From contig OY482853.1 of the NCBI GenBank assembly GCA_960531495.1, positions 3,944,065-4,008,064 on the forward strand: a stretch of 64,000 nt of DNA, read 5' to 3'. Position 1 is the first letter of the stretch. Each line of letters begins with the position of its first letter. The stretch is from Zeus faber. Its lineage: Eukaryota; Chordata; Actinopteri; Zeiformes; Zeidae. The translations under genes and the position numbers were made by a program. The notes under the pieces were generated by a model. That model ran no database searches and was not told where the DNA came from. It saw only the letters and a list, made by a program, of their open reading frames with translations. Shown piece after piece: positions 24,722-37,138 of the stretch.

Positions 24722-24862
24722 AGACAGACAGACTGACTGACTGACTGACTGATAAACTGAATGACTGACAGACAGACTGACAGACTGACACAGACAGAAG
24801 GACAGACAGACTGAAATACAGACAGACATACAGACTGACTGACTGACTGACTGACTGACTGT
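24722..24862. repeat. (GACT/GACA)n tetranucleotide array
   Basis: Alternating GACTGACT and GACAGACA units with a few interruptions. Confidence 0.9.
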
Positions 24863-24944
24863 CTGACAAAGAGGCTCCCTTTACACCTGGCATCCGTTTT
24901 GTATCTAGACACAATCTGGAAGATTTATAGAGATAGTTCATATG

Positions 24945-25206
24945 GATTATTCATATTGATTATTAATATGGATTATTAATATGGATTATTAATATTGTTA
25001 ATTAATATAGATTATTTGTACGGATTATTAATATGGATTATTCATATTGTTTATTAGTATGGATTATTCATATTGTTTATTAATATGGATTATTCAGATT
25101 AATCATTGATATGGATTATTAATATTGTTAATTAATTTTGTTTATTCATATGGATTATTAATATGGATTATTCATATTGTTTATGAATATGGATTATTAA
25201 TATGGA
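24945..25206. repeat. AT-rich minisatellite, TATGGATTATTA-type units
   Basis: About twenty units of 12 bp (TATGGATTATTA, TATTGTTTATTA variants) with some insertions. Confidence 0.85.
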
Positions 25207-25365
25207 TGGTAGGGACATGGTATTCCGATTAATCGTTGACATGAAAACACAATGGCATTCCCACTTGTGTTCAATGTGGTCAAAATGGTGGTTGAGGTGA
25301 AGGGATCAAAATCTGTGTGCAGTATGATCACCTGAGACGTAGGTTAATGCCAGGTGAAAAGGAGG

Positions 25366-25390
25366 TCAGACAGACGGACAGATGGACTGT

Positions 25391-25423
<33 letters not shown>

Positions 25424-25438
25424 GGTCAGTCAGTCAGC
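25366..25438. repeat. (CAGA)n tetranucleotide array
   Basis: CAGACAGA units with CGGACAGATGGA variants end in GTCAGTCAGTCAG, close to the exon 4 acceptor. Confidence 0.9.
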
Positions 25439-25470
25439 TAATTTTCCTGCCGACACCGTCTCCTTTCTAG

Positions 25471-25706
25471 ACACTTCCTGTTCAAGCCGGGTGGGACGTC
25501 ACCCATGTATTGCACGACATCACCGGGTTACCCTCTGACCTCCAGCACGGTCTACTCGCCCCCGCCACGCCCGCTGCCTCGTAACACCTTCTCGCGTCCG
25601 GCCTTCACCCTGAAGAAGCCCTACAAACACTGCAACTGGAAATGTGCCGCCCTCAGCGCCATCCTCATCTCTGTGACGCTGGTGTTCCTGTTGGCCTACT
25701 TCATCG
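25471..25706 (+). CDS. tenm2: tenm2 exon 4: juxtamembrane Pro-rich motif and start of the membrane helix
   Basis: This 236-nt exon follows TCCTTTCTAG, enters in phase 2 and leaves in phase 1. Its 78 complete codons include [10 protein letters not shown], the teneurin-typical [17 protein letters not shown], the SH3-ligand candidate [12 protein letters not shown] (codons 29-40), the basic [12 protein letters not shown], and the hydrophobic run [20 protein letters not shown] (codons 59-78), which is most of the single transmembrane helix. The basic cytoplasmic flank supports the type II topology. Cys at codons 54 and 58 are candidate palmitoylation sites (inference). The donor ATCG|GTGAGT is strong. 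In teneurin-1 equivalent proline motifs bind CAP/ponsin. Confidence 0.96.
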
Positions 25707-25745
25707 GTGAGTCACCTTTGTTTTTCCCCCCTGCATCGGGGCACA

Positions 25746-25746
25746 G

Positions 25747-25808
<62 letters not shown>

Positions 25809-25904
25809 GCGCGCACACACACACACGCGCACACACACACACGCGCGCGCACACACACACGCGCACGTGCACACACGCGTGCACACACGCACACACACAC
25901 ACAG
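25746..25904. repeat. (CA)n array with (CG)n blocks, Z-DNA-prone
   Basis: Strict purine/pyrimidine alternation continues for most of 159 nt. It contains ACGCGCGCGCAC and GCGCACGTGCAC segments, the sequence type that most readily adopts left-handed DNA. Confidence 0.95.
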
Positions 25905-28379
25905 CAACCCCAATCGAGGGGGGGTGGAGGAGGGAGCCCATGCCCCATTGTGTTTCCGCTAATATCCATTTTAATGGTGTGGATCTTGGCGCGGTGTGTG
26001 AATCTGGTTATATAGGAACTTGTAGATTGACTCTTGGTCCGTAGACCTCATCAGAAATAACATTATCATTCATAGATTGGGCCGGCTGAATCCGCCGGGG
26101 AGCAGCCAGCCGCTCTCCTCCCCTCGTGATTAGTGCAGGCAGAAGAATTAAGAGAGATGGGACACATCAGCCGTCACACGGGAGAACGGCGCCCGCTCGG
26201 AAATATTTCATCAAGACCTTTTTATTTGAGGCGGAATTCCCATCAGCAGCAACTTCAGGTGGATCCCCCGCGGACGCTCCCAGCTGGCCAGCGACGTTCG
26301 GCTGCGATGCCGAGTTCGACTGCCGGATGAGATGGTCTCTCGCTCTCTCTCCCTTTCTCTTTCTCTCTCTCTCTCGCTCTAACCTGTACCAATGCCTGAG
26401 GCAATGACATATATAGTTGCCAATATACGGCTCCATTCATGTGTCACATCCATTCGCAGGTGAATATACTGTAATAACACAGTTGTCATGAATTTGACGT
26501 GTGACGTCCCGGTAATTCACATCGTGTTTTGCAGCTGTATTCATCGAAATCTGCAAAAAGTACAAAAAATATATTTTAAATTGATTTTATAAGATAAGGT
26601 TCGGGAAAAGAAAGTCTCACCAAAAGTCATGCATTTTGATGTTAGAAGGGACATGTCCGGCGTAGGGCGGTGGCGGGTGGTGTGAATGGTTCATTCGGGC
26701 GGGGGCACCCGTCCTGCAGGTCCGGGTGGAGGAACAACGCGAGGCGGGGTGAGGTGCCCCGGTGCCCCCGGATCTGGGGCAGGGAGCCGGGGGAAGGACA
26801 CGGAATGTTCAATTTCACGCGGTCGCCGTGCGCGGTGATCTATGGGCTGCTCCAGGTAGCGGTGCCGCGCCCAGACCAAAAAAAAACAAAAAAAACGGTT
26901 ATCCACAAAAAAAATATTTTCATTCAGAGTTCACGGGATATGATTTCCAAATCACCTGATTTCGGACGACTCTGCTGCAATATTTTTCGTTATCTTTCCG
27001 CCTTGGATGTATTCCGTGATCTGCGAGATATGCACAGCGGCGGAGTGAGAGTCACCCTCGCCGATAAGAGGAAGGAGTTCTTTGGGGAAGCTGAAGGATG
27101 TGGAGAGCAGCTGGTTTTATGGAGCCAGTCAGTGTCCAGATCCTCCACCCAGCCTCCATCAGGGAGATGAATGGATCCTCCGCTCCCAAGTCGTCCGTTA
27201 TGAATATGCATCGTGGCATAACGATCACGAAAGCTATCGTAACTGTTTTTTCCCCCGGCGCTGAGCTCAAGTAAAGCCTGATCTTTCATTGACTTTGTCA
27301 CCGGGGTTGTTTAAACGGTTTAGTTTCACGTTCCTGAGCGGCAGCTGGAAGCTGGAATTTGATTTTGAATCAAATGTGAATCTGCCGCCCGCCGCCCGCG
27401 GAAACTAGAGTTTTGAGTTGCTTCAGATCAGTGAGGGCTGCAGTGGGTGAGCACTAGTTCGCCCTGGTTTGGCATCGGCGGCGTGGGTTTGGCGGTAGAT
27501 TTCGACCAGAAACATTAGGCGATATGGAAAAACCTTCCTCCCGGCAGCCGTCGGCCCGACAACCGGTAATTGTGGATACGTTCACCGTGGGGGGCAGGGA
27601 TGAATCGCGGGCACCCCGATGCGGCTCTCCGTGCGGCTCTCCATGCGGCCCCCTCTCCCTCGCCCTCGGCAATCCTAAACGGGATTATTTTGGTTTTAAA
27701 CCGGACGCAAGCGGTGAGCCGAAGGGAGTGATTTCGCCGTCTTTGCAGCCCCAGGACGGAGCGCCGGGTGTCGCCGGTTGAAGCAACGTCTTAAGGAGGT
27801 GTTTGAAAGGGAAAGCGAAATAAAAATAAACAAAAGGGTCAAATCCCGGAGGAAGCCCGTCCCGGTCTGCGTCTCTGCTTCCCCGTGGAGGCCCTGGCTC
27901 TCCCGGGACGGTCCCCCACCACCCCCGCCGTCTCCTTCCTCCAATACCTGAACCGACCCAAAGCAAGAAAGAGAGAGCGAAAGCCCCGCTGCGCAGTGCC
28001 CCGGAAACAGGGTTTACGGTGATTTATTTGCTTCTTTTTGTGGATTTCTCCAGGTGAGGGGAAAAGTGTCGCGGGACGCCGGTTCCCATTGCCGCACCCT
28101 CTGAAATGAGCATTACAGGTCATTCAATTAGCAAAATAAAAGGACAAAAATCGAGAAAAAAAACAAAACAACCGCCAATGGACTCCGCCGGTCGCCGATA
28201 GATTCGTCCAACCGCTCCAAGCCTCAGACACATGATGCTGGTTTGTGACCTGGCCAGGAGCCAGAGAGACCCATCAGCCTGATAGCGCTTAATCACTCGG
28301 ATGTAATTACACCCCACAAAAATCAGACCATCTCCCGGTGCACCGCTAGTAAACATGCTGGAGACCAGGCCTCACCCCA

Positions 28380-28560
28380 AGATCTGCATTTCCAATCAAG
28401 AATAAGGGCCGCGTTTAATTAAATGCTGATGAGAAAATATATTTAATTTCAAGTGCAATTAATTATTGAGGCCTGTAATTGGAAACTCCGGGTGAGATGT
28501 CTAATGAACCCAATTAAGCCACATGACAGATGTTTTGACTTGCTGCACGGCTCTTAGGCG
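28380..28560. promoter_or_regulatory. Candidate conserved non-coding element, homeodomain-site-rich
   Basis: There are no simple repeats here. The stretch packs TTTAATTAAAT, CAATTAATTATTG, TGTAATTGGA and CCAATTAAG, core motifs for homeodomain factors, plus GACAGATGT. This composition is typical of vertebrate developmental enhancers, and neural genes such as teneurins often carry them in introns. Conservation cannot be judged from one sequence. Confidence 0.28.
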
Positions 28561-29215
28561 GCGCAGCTCGGTCAATCAGCTGCTTTTTCCGAGCGCTCGG
28601 GTGTGCGGTGTCGCCGTCCTCCCTGTGGCCGCCCGCTCGTTAGCGCACCCGTCATGCGTCTCGCCGTTTTAAGGACGTAAAATGGAAACGGGAACGGCAC
28701 GTAGTATCGAGTTCTCCGAATAGAAATGCAGCCAAATCACTTTTTCCATCAAAATCATTTTATTTTGTCTGATATTTACATTACATTGCATTACATCACA
28801 CATTTGTCAGCAGTAGTGAAAAACCGACTGTACGTCCCTCTGTCTCCAAAAGAAAATCGGTCCAATGGCAGAAGTTGCTCTTCACGTTTTTCCATTTCGG
28901 TCAAACGTCAAATTTTTTAACCCATTCCTTTCTAGTTACTAAGCTATTTATCCAGAATCCCACACGACCCTTTGATACATTTTAGTGTGTTTGTGGTGCA
29001 GGCTGCCCACCAGCAAGCAGCTCAATATTCCCAAAAACACCTTCCGTGCGTCCACAGCTTCTCCCTTCCAGGAGATAGATTCGTTTTCAGCCGTTTATTT
29101 TCTGCTGTGCTGTACCCTGTATGTATTTTTGTCAATATGTTTGTGACTCCAATTGGAAAATGTGCTCAGGAGCTTTATCTGTGTTTTTGAGGCGTGTTTC
29201 CTTGAAAGCGTGATG

Positions 29216-29216
29216 C

Positions 29217-29251
<35 letters not shown>

Positions 29252-29256
29252 GCGTG
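29216..29256. repeat. (GT)n microsatellite
   Basis: About 18 GT units with TTT and GC interruptions. Confidence 0.9.
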
Positions 29257-32200
29257 GGTTTTCCTTCCCGCGGCGCCGACACCGCCGGGCCGTGCCGTCA
29301 GAGAGACGCTTCGTGGAGCCGTACAGCTCGTTTAAAGCAATTGAAAAACGGTCGGCGCTTTTGATATGCTGACCCGTGTGCTCACCGAGACTCCGCTATC
29401 TCTTACCTTTTAGCGCAAAACTCTCCTTTTTTTTATTTTTATTTTTTTTTTCGGGTTTGAGTTGAAAATAAATTCAGCCGGGTGGAAAACAGCATCGTGC
29501 ATCGCCAGGCAGGGGAAACGCCGACACCTGAATGTGGATCTGAGGAGCTGGAGGTGAAGGTCACTGCAGGTGGATCCCAATCAATGGCGTAGCAAAGATG
29601 AATTAAAAAAAACAAGATGCAAGCTGCTGTGTAGGCTCATCCCAGGTTCCGGCGTCAGTCCTCCGCTCGATGACGGAAGTTCCGTCTTGAAGACTCGCGG
29701 TGAATGGACGTTTCGTTATTGGACGCTCACTATTTCATCAACTTAGACAATCCGACTCTAAAAGGGGAAAGAACACTGTGAAATAAAGCCATGTGGGTGA
29801 TGGATGCTGACTTCAGTGCCGGTGGAGCGAATCCTCGGTTGAGACGTTTGGCACGTTTGGGCGTGACGACCGCGCCGTGGAAGACATTGAGAGCGTCGTT
29901 AGGGGGAGCTCGGCCGCAGGATGTGGGTAAACAAGCAAATTCAACTCAAATCTTGCACATGTTGAAGTAGAATTAAAGCCCCTCTGCCCGGGCCCAATTA
30001 GAATGAAAGAATACGGTTGAACGTACGCCCAGAGCTTCATTATGTGGGTGGTGCGGCGCATCCATCTATGAACGCTTTATCTCCAGAAATAATGATCATA
30101 ATTTGATTTTTTTTTCACCTTAAATCATGATTTAAGGACAGCAGGGTAATGTTAGGTTCTATGCGATGTCGTCTCCTCAATTTCAATGTTTTTGTGTTAG
30201 ATTGCCAATTCAGGAGAGGTGTAAAAGCCTTCAGGTGAAGAAATGAGCAATCCAAGGCTCTGGTGCTCCACACCAATTCTTTGAAGTGTCCAAAAAAAAC
30301 GATTAATTAGCCATATGGTTTCTGACGTGCACAGTCTGATGAGAGACGACGTCTTCCTCGCACCGTGTTGCACGCGGTATTTTTTCTTTTTTTTTTTCTG
30401 CCTGTGGATTCAGGGATTTATTTCAGAAATATCCCGTGGCTGTTTTTTTCTAATTTCTCTTTATCGCACACTGGAAACCGGTAGGGCAGAGAGGGGAAAC
30501 AAATCTGTTGGTTATGGCGCCTCCTGCAGCGGACACTCGTAGGAAAGCGCGGCGGAGATGGAGAGATGTAAGTGCGGCCGGGCTCGCAGGGCCCTGGAGA
30601 CGCGCCGAGCGCCGCTTCTGTCCCCTAATTGACACACGGCGTGACCCGCCGCCTGCCAAGAGATAAGCAGACGGAGGCCACAGCACGCGCTCGGGAAAAT
30701 GGGCAGAGAACGGGCGGAGCTGCAGAGAGCAGGGCTCCCGACGGGTCAGCGGCGCTGCTCGTCCGTTTCGCCACCGCTCTCTCGTTAGACGCACCTTGTT
30801 ATTTCCACGTGTCGATGGTTTTTCTGTGTTTTTAATTTTTTATTAATTGTTTTTTTTTTTTTTTTTTTTGCCGGTGGAGGCGGCGTCCGTCTCAAACGCG
30901 GCCTCTCTGCAAAGTCGGGGAAGCTCGGCTAAACAGATTTCAGGGGACGCGCTCTGTACCGGCGCCAACATTCTGTATAGGACAGATACCGAGGAGGAGC
31001 TGGACTAAATCTTTATGTTGGGCCGGGAGGGGGGGGGGGGGGCCCTCGGGTAGGGCTGGGATGAAGCATCGGGCCCCGCAGAGACCTGATTATTTGGACG
31101 CTTGAAATGACACTCCGCCTGGTGCCTTTGATGCGGCTGCTCCGCCAGAGACATTCCGTGGATCTGGCTGTGGCCGCCACTCCACCGAATGTGGAGCGGA
31201 GATGTATTCTGTTATTGTTTGTCGGAGGAAAGTTTTCATTGTACGTATTCAGGGCAACGCGCACAAATTATTATCAGGACAAACATGGAATCCGAAAGGA
31301 TATCAATACACTGTGTGTACGTTCAGTTCCATCTTAAAGTGGGAATCCGCAGGATTATTTTGTTGAAAAACCTCGCTTTTTAGGGAACAGCCGCTCCAAG
31401 TATTTTGCATTATGCATGTGCGATATGCTGCTTCCATTGTTGGTGGCGGGGTCCGCCTTTCCCGGCAAGAATGCAATGATGGGGTGCGTGAAAGAAGTGA
31501 ACGGCAGCCGCCGTGAATTTCAGACTAGCAGCAGAAGACTGAAAGGCAATTTGTATCAGACCGTAATAACGGCACCCAGGAAAGGCTTGCGCTATTATTC
31601 GTGCTTCAAATGCTTGTCAACAGGTTGAATTCCTTACATTGGTGTCCTGTTATGGTAGCTGCTATAACTTCACCGCTATTCATCCCCCCGGCGGCTGTTG
31701 TTCAGAGGTGCCACTACGTCTCTCACCGCTCTCTTCAACACGAACACCGGGCCCCCCAGAGTCCAGGCAGCGCCACCGGAGGGAACAGGAAATCCACAGC
31801 GTCCACACGACGCACTTATCATACCGCCTTTCATTTAATGACAAAATGCTGGAGCCTGGACGATTTATCTCCATACATTCCGCGTCAAGGTTGAAAAAAA
31901 ATGTGAGTCTTTGCACAGCTATTTGGGGAGGGTGGAGTGGGAGTGAGCCGCTCTGTTCTGCGTCCAGAACTGACGGACGGGCGTCGGCGGGGGAGAGGCT
32001 CGGTCTGGTTCATTCAACCACGAGCCCGGGCTGGCTGCGATCCGCCGCTCGTCACATTCCTTTGATGCCTTCAGCCAATTCCATGTTAATGGTTAGGTCG
32101 GCGTTGGAGGAACTCCTATTCTGGAGGGACTGCTGATGATAGAACTCCTGAAGCAGGCAGAGTTAATACGGTGCTGCACCCTGAAGTATAAATTTGAAGG

Positions 32201-33729
32201 ATCATATTAGTTCCTGGTTCTCATTAGGAATCATTAACTGGAATAACTGTGAAAATGTATGAATGGTAAACAACATGAACAGGCCGAAGCGGGTGTGACA
32301 TGTTTGACTTGGGTTGTCCAGGTGCGTTCGTACGATTGCGGAATTTTCCGAATTAGAGTTAGAAGAATCATTGTTGCAGAATTATTTTATAGATTAGATA
32401 TTATTGTGAATTTCAAGACGTTGTGAATTAAGTGCATTTAAAAGGGGGTAACGAGAATGACAGCACAGATCAATCAACGCACACTTAAACCACAAAAAAA
32501 ACACATTCCAGCAATTAAAGACCAAAATTATGCCATGACAAATAGTTGAATTAGTGTCTTGATAAGATATCTGCCTCGCACAGTAACGGAAAGCCAACAA
32601 GTAAGTCTTCTCCACATTCCACTATGGAGTTTGGGAGAAAAGCCATTTGGTCTCCGACTCAAACGCAGGCTGTGAGAAGCTCCAGGAAGCTCCTCGGTCA
32701 CTTGAACGACTTTATTTTCTGAGTGAGAACAAAACAAAACAAAACAAAAAATAAAATAAAAGCGCATTTGAAGAAAACAGTGCTGGAAGAGGCTTGGGAC
32801 TTTAAAAACCACACAAAAGGAAAGCCCGATTATATCACACGTGATAATTGAATTGCTCGGTCCTTTATTTGAACAGCTTTAAGGGACCAACAAATCAGTA
32901 AAATGGCAGTATTGCGCCTCTGTGTAGTTTCTGCTGACTGGTGGCTTCCAAGCAGGCTTTTGCCTGGCTAAGCTGCTCCTGTCCATTCTCCTCTTGGTGA
33001 TCCGTCATGGTCACCCCCCTCCCCCTCCCCCTCCGCCCCGCACCCGGCCGCCATTATTCCAGAGGACATTCCCTCCGTCAACCTTGTAGCATATTAGTGC
33101 ATCTGATCCATTTTCACATCCAACCGCCCCGGTCGCCTGTCTGCTGACCCGGGGCTTTCCTTGTGTCCGAGAGCTTTGCAGGGAATGAGTTACGTGAAAG
33201 GGGGGCGCGTGGGGGGGGTATTGGTCTGATTTGACAGATGCTGCCCTGGGGGGGGGGGGGGGGGGGGTCACATTCACTGCATCTTGCTTAGTCAGCGCAA
33301 AATGTTAATCATTAAACCCATGCATTGTTTTTAATCCCTGGGTATATTCCTCACTTTGCCCTCATCTTGAGAGAAACATCAAAGTAACAGCGCTCAGGTA
33401 AACACCACATTCAATATTTTCCTTAAAGTACACATACGGCCGTAATAAAGTACACAAGTCGTCATGACACCTGATACCTTCAGTCGTGTGTTGCTATCAC
33501 AAGCGCGTTCCCTCAATGAGGCTGACGATGTAACCTTCCCTTGCAACCTGCAACCTTCCCTAGGTAGCAGGGGAAGACTTGTCCAGTCGGGAAGAAGGAG
33601 AACAAGGCCTCGGCACCAGAGCGGTGGTTGTGTTCTGACTGACGTCACCGTACTGTGCATGGCTTGAATTAACAGCTTCATCCATGAGCGGCTGCTCTGC
33701 AGTGTACTGACGTGTTGCTCCTCTTGCAG

Positions 33730-33894
33730 CCATGCACCTTCTCGGACTCAACTGGCACCTGCAGCCCATGCAGCGACAGATGTACCAGCTTTCAGAGGAC
33801 AACACCAGCGGCCTGCCCTTCCCCACCGACCTGAGCTTCCCGCCGCTCGGCAACACGGGCCTGGACATCCCCGATCGCCGAGGGAAAGATGACG
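33730..33894 (+). CDS. tenm2: tenm2 exon 5: end of membrane helix and extracellular linker
   Basis: This 165-nt exon follows CTCTTGCAG and is phase 1 at both ends. It finishes the membrane helix with [14 protein letters not shown] and continues [32 protein letters not shown] and DRRGKDD. Teneurin-2 is the paralogue with [12 protein letters not shown]...ED and ..GTGLETPDRKGKG; teneurins 3 and 4 differ strongly here, so this exon is the main support for tenm2. NTS is an N-glycosylation sequon in the extracellular part. The membrane-distal DRRGK is basic but is not a consensus furin site. Confidence 0.96.
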
Positions 33895-36165
33895 GTAAGC
33901 AGAGCGCCGCTGAGTCGATGCTTTTATCCCGAGAAAATGTAGGGAGGGCGCGAAGGGAGGAGAGGTCGGTGAGATCCCGAAATGTCGTGGGAACACGGAC
34001 TCACCTGGGAGCCACCGCCCGGACGAGCGTGGGGGCCTTCCCACTTCAAGGAGCACAAATCGTTTGCTCGTCCACGAGCTTCACGACGTTTCCCATTGTC
34101 GCTTCTTCTGTTTACTCTCTCAAGTTTTTTTTTTTTGAAAATCTTCAAGTTTGCGAGTGACATTTCGGAGCTCAAGCAACTTCCGTTTAATTTCCTCCGT
34201 CCGGACTCCCATTGTGCGGCGCGGCCTCGGCGGCACGCAGCGAGAGATCTGCATTGTAATCCGGTGCAAGACGTTGTAAGCGGGGGAAAGTTTAGTTTGT
34301 TCCTGGAGGAAGAAAATGGGAACAGCTTTAGGGGGCTAAGTATCCAGAGAGGTGGCGGTGGCGGCGGCGGCGGTGCCGGCGCCGGCGGTGGTGGCGGTGG
34401 GCCGGATTAGCCGCTCTGTCCCCTTCAGAACGGATGTGATCCTTTCATCTCCTCGTCTGGGCTGCCTTTCCCTGGCAGCTGAAGAAAGCACGCGCTCACC
34501 CCGCCGTACCAACTGCTCGGCTCCGGCAAAAGTTTGCTCCCCTCGGCTCTGGAACAAACGGGCCCGGGTTCGGCCGCCCCGGTTCGCCGAAAGCGGAGGA
34601 CAATAGGTGAGGAGATCGGGTCATTAACATATAGATGAATCCGAGGTGTCGTCTTCATTTACCGAGCGACAGAAAGCGTGCTGGGGGCGGCGACGCGGCC
34701 GGGCGGCGGCCCCCGGGCTCGGGGCGCGGCATGACAGCTGTTGTTGAGAGGAAATCAATAACCATAGCTTTCTAAATAAGTCTCATTCTGCGGCGCTGTC
34801 CCCAGAAACACTGATGATCAATCTGACGTTTCACCAAGGTGATTCAGACGTCTGCCCTGCTCTGACATTCACGGGGGGCCTCGCCCCATCATTCTTTCTT
34901 CATATTTACTGTGGAAATTTCCATCACAGCAGCATGTAGTAGATTAGTTTGTAAAGCGACAAACCGTCTATTTAACCACGAGGCCCATTACTACTGGTCT
35001 CAGCTTATGATTTATTTAAACTGGGTGATGAGTACACTATTAATGTGCAGCATAAACACACACACGGAAACATGTGGATGATGAGGCCAGTTGTCGAGGC
35101 ACCATGTAAAACCTGGATCGTGTCCTGTCTCCTCTTATGAAACCCATCGCCACTGATGGACTTTTGAGGAGACTGCCATCTGCCGCACCGTGTGTAACCC
35201 GATGCCGCCGCCGCCGCCGCCACCACCGGGTCCTGAGGGTTGTGTTGTATGGATGTCTGCTTTAGTAGACATCACGGCTGGAATTGGCCCGTCTACATGG
35301 GCAAGCAGATGTTGGCATTTCCTCTGAGTCCGGTGGAAGGTGTAAAATGAAAGGTGTCGGTGATTTCCGCTGGTGGTTGTGCCGGCACCTGTTTGGGCGG
35401 GCTCGCGGGGATTTCGTTTAAATTGCTCACGATTACTATTAACTGTCTTTGGTGTTTGAAATGATTTATTTCTGGAATCGAAGGGAACACAAGGCTTATA
35501 TTCTATCAGTGTTTAAACCTTCAAGCTGTCGTCAGCCTTAAAATAGTTAGAAAATAAAAGCGTCAACCCGCTCAAGTGGTTTGCTGATGTTACCTTTATC
35601 TTAATTAACATATCGGCAAGTAACGGCCTGTACTTCAGAAATGTATATTCAGGAATAGACGTGCACTCTGTTCACTTGAAAGGAACTAAGTGGGGTTGTA
35701 TGTACTTATTATGGCTTTTAAGGATCCAGCCTCATGTCAGTCCTAACAGTCTATTGACTTTGAGTATTTTCTACTGATTTTTTTATTTTCTTATTCTTTT
35801 TCCAAACCAGAAACAAATTATTATATTTTTTTCTTTTTTAAATGAATATAATACGATAAAATATTTAAATAAAGAGCATCAAAGCAAATTTTCTCTCTCT
35901 GGTGTTTAAATAGAAACCTATTTGGCGTATTTTGGTGTCGGTCTTTACTCAAGCTTCAGCACCATTACTCCCGAGCTGAACCTTCATCAAATATGTGGGA
36001 TTAATCTTTCGATCAGAGTCCCGGGACTTGTTTCGAGCTCAATAAGCTCTGACTCGCTGATCGAGGCCGTGCCTCGGGCGGGCTTGAGCGCGGCGGCAAA
36101 GCTTCACCCGGGGAGAACTGACCGGGGAGATTAACGGTCGCCATCTCACTTTGTGCGCGACGCAG
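33895..36165 (+). other. tenm2: Intron 5 (2.3 kb)
   Basis: It holds a GGC/GGT-rich run (34352-34405), a small (GCC)n(ACC)n run (35204-35227) and otherwise unique-looking sequence. From about 34,730 to 34,830 and 35,500 to 35,900 it is AT-rich, without repeats or coding signal. Confidence 0.85.
34352..34405. repeat. (GGC/GGT)n trinucleotide-rich run
   Basis: GGTGGCGGTGGCGGCGGCGG continues through GCCGGCGCCGGCGGTGGTGG. It is GC-rich and has several palindromic GCCGGC steps. Confidence 0.8.
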
Positions 36166-36377
36166 GAAAGTCGGAGCTTTTCCCGGACGACAGCTTCATC
36201 GACATGGGCGAGATCGACGTGGGCCGCAAGGTGGCGCAGCAGGTCCCCCCCGGCGTCTTCTGGAGGTCCCAGGTCTTCGTGGACCACCCCATGTACCTGA
36301 AGTTCAACGTCTCCCTCAGCAAAGACGCCTTGGTGGGGATCTACGGCCGGAGGGGCCTGCCCCCCTCCCACACGCAG
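36166..36377 (+). CDS. tenm2: tenm2 exon 6: extracellular linker domain, first half
   Basis: This 212-nt exon follows GCGCGACGCAG, enters in phase 1 and ends in phase 0 at CAG|GTACGA. It encodes [61 protein letters not shown] and [10 protein letters not shown]. The strings FWRSQ, LKFN.SL.K.AL.GIYGR and GLPPSHTQ are invariant teneurin signatures. NVS is an N-glycosylation sequon. The exon encodes the first half of the conserved globular region between the membrane and the EGF repeats. Confidence 0.97.
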
Positions 36378-36977
36378 GTACGAGGTGGACGGAGGTCCCG
36401 AGGCGTCGGGGGTTTGAAGCCCATCGGGTTTTTTTTTTTTTTTGTTTGTTTGTTATTATATAGCTTCTTGAAAAGTCATGAAACGTAGACTCATCGACTC
36501 GTGATTCATTCGCTCTGTTTGGGTTTTTTTGAGCATCCATTTTGGAAACTTCTTTGCAGTGGTCCAAAAATAGGCCATTTTCAAATGAGATGCTATTTGG
36601 TATAATAGATTGGATTCAGTTAGATGCAATTACTTCAGAATATTTCACCAGACTAGATACAATAATGTAGGTACTTTATTCAGCCCCTAACTAATCAATA
36701 AAGTAATCAATCAGGAGAATAAATCTATAGGTCTGCGAAACCTTAAGTTATATAAACCAGTTTGGCATCATTTTTACTGCATCACCAACAGTAGTATTTA
36801 ACGTCGTCTGGGGCCGGAGGAGCTTCCCGGCGCCGCCACGGCGGGAGGGAGGGGGAGGGAGGGGCCTCCGAAGGCCGCCGCGCCCTTCCTCCGTCTCACC
36901 GCTGTGGAGCGGCTCAACCGAACCTGAAGCGGTATGACCCGACGCTCCCAGCGGTCGCTAAAAACGTCTGCATTCAT

Positions 36978-37138
36978 GAGGAGAAGAAGAAGGAGAAGAA
37001 GAAGAAGAAGAAGAAGAAGAAGGAGAAGAAGAAGAAGGAGAAGAGGAAGAAGAAGAAGAGGAAGAAGAAGTAGGAGAAGAAGAAGAAGAAGAAGAAGAAG
37101 AAGAAGAAGAAGAAGAAGAAGAAGAAAAAGAAGAAGAA
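36978..37138 (+). repeat. (GAA)n purine tract, 161 bp
   Basis: The plus strand has only A and G over 161 nt, apart from a single T at 37071, mostly GAA with GGA variants. Pure GAA tracts of this length can form triplexes and impede transcription, as in the human FXN intron. It is on the sense strand of an intron. Confidence 0.95.

Larger units (their letters stand above)
23368..25470 (+). other. tenm2: Intron 3 (2.1 kb)
   Basis: It holds (CT)n followed by (TA)n at 24369-24441, a GACT/GACA tetranucleotide array (24722-24862), a 12-bp TATGGATTATTA minisatellite (24945-25206) and a CAGA array (25366-25438) that ends about 32 nt before the exon 4 acceptor. From 23,368 to 24,360 I see only unique-looking sequence. 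Confidence 0.85.
25707..33729 (+). other. tenm2: Intron 4 (8.0 kb)
   Basis: This intron interrupts the membrane helix codons. It holds a long (CA)n/(CG)n array 40 nt after the donor (25746-25904), (CT)n at 26337-26378, a candidate conserved AT-rich element (28380-28560), (GT)n at 29216-29256, and homopolymer T and G runs (30850-30869, 33250-33267). The rest is unique-looking, with no exon found. Confidence 0.85.
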
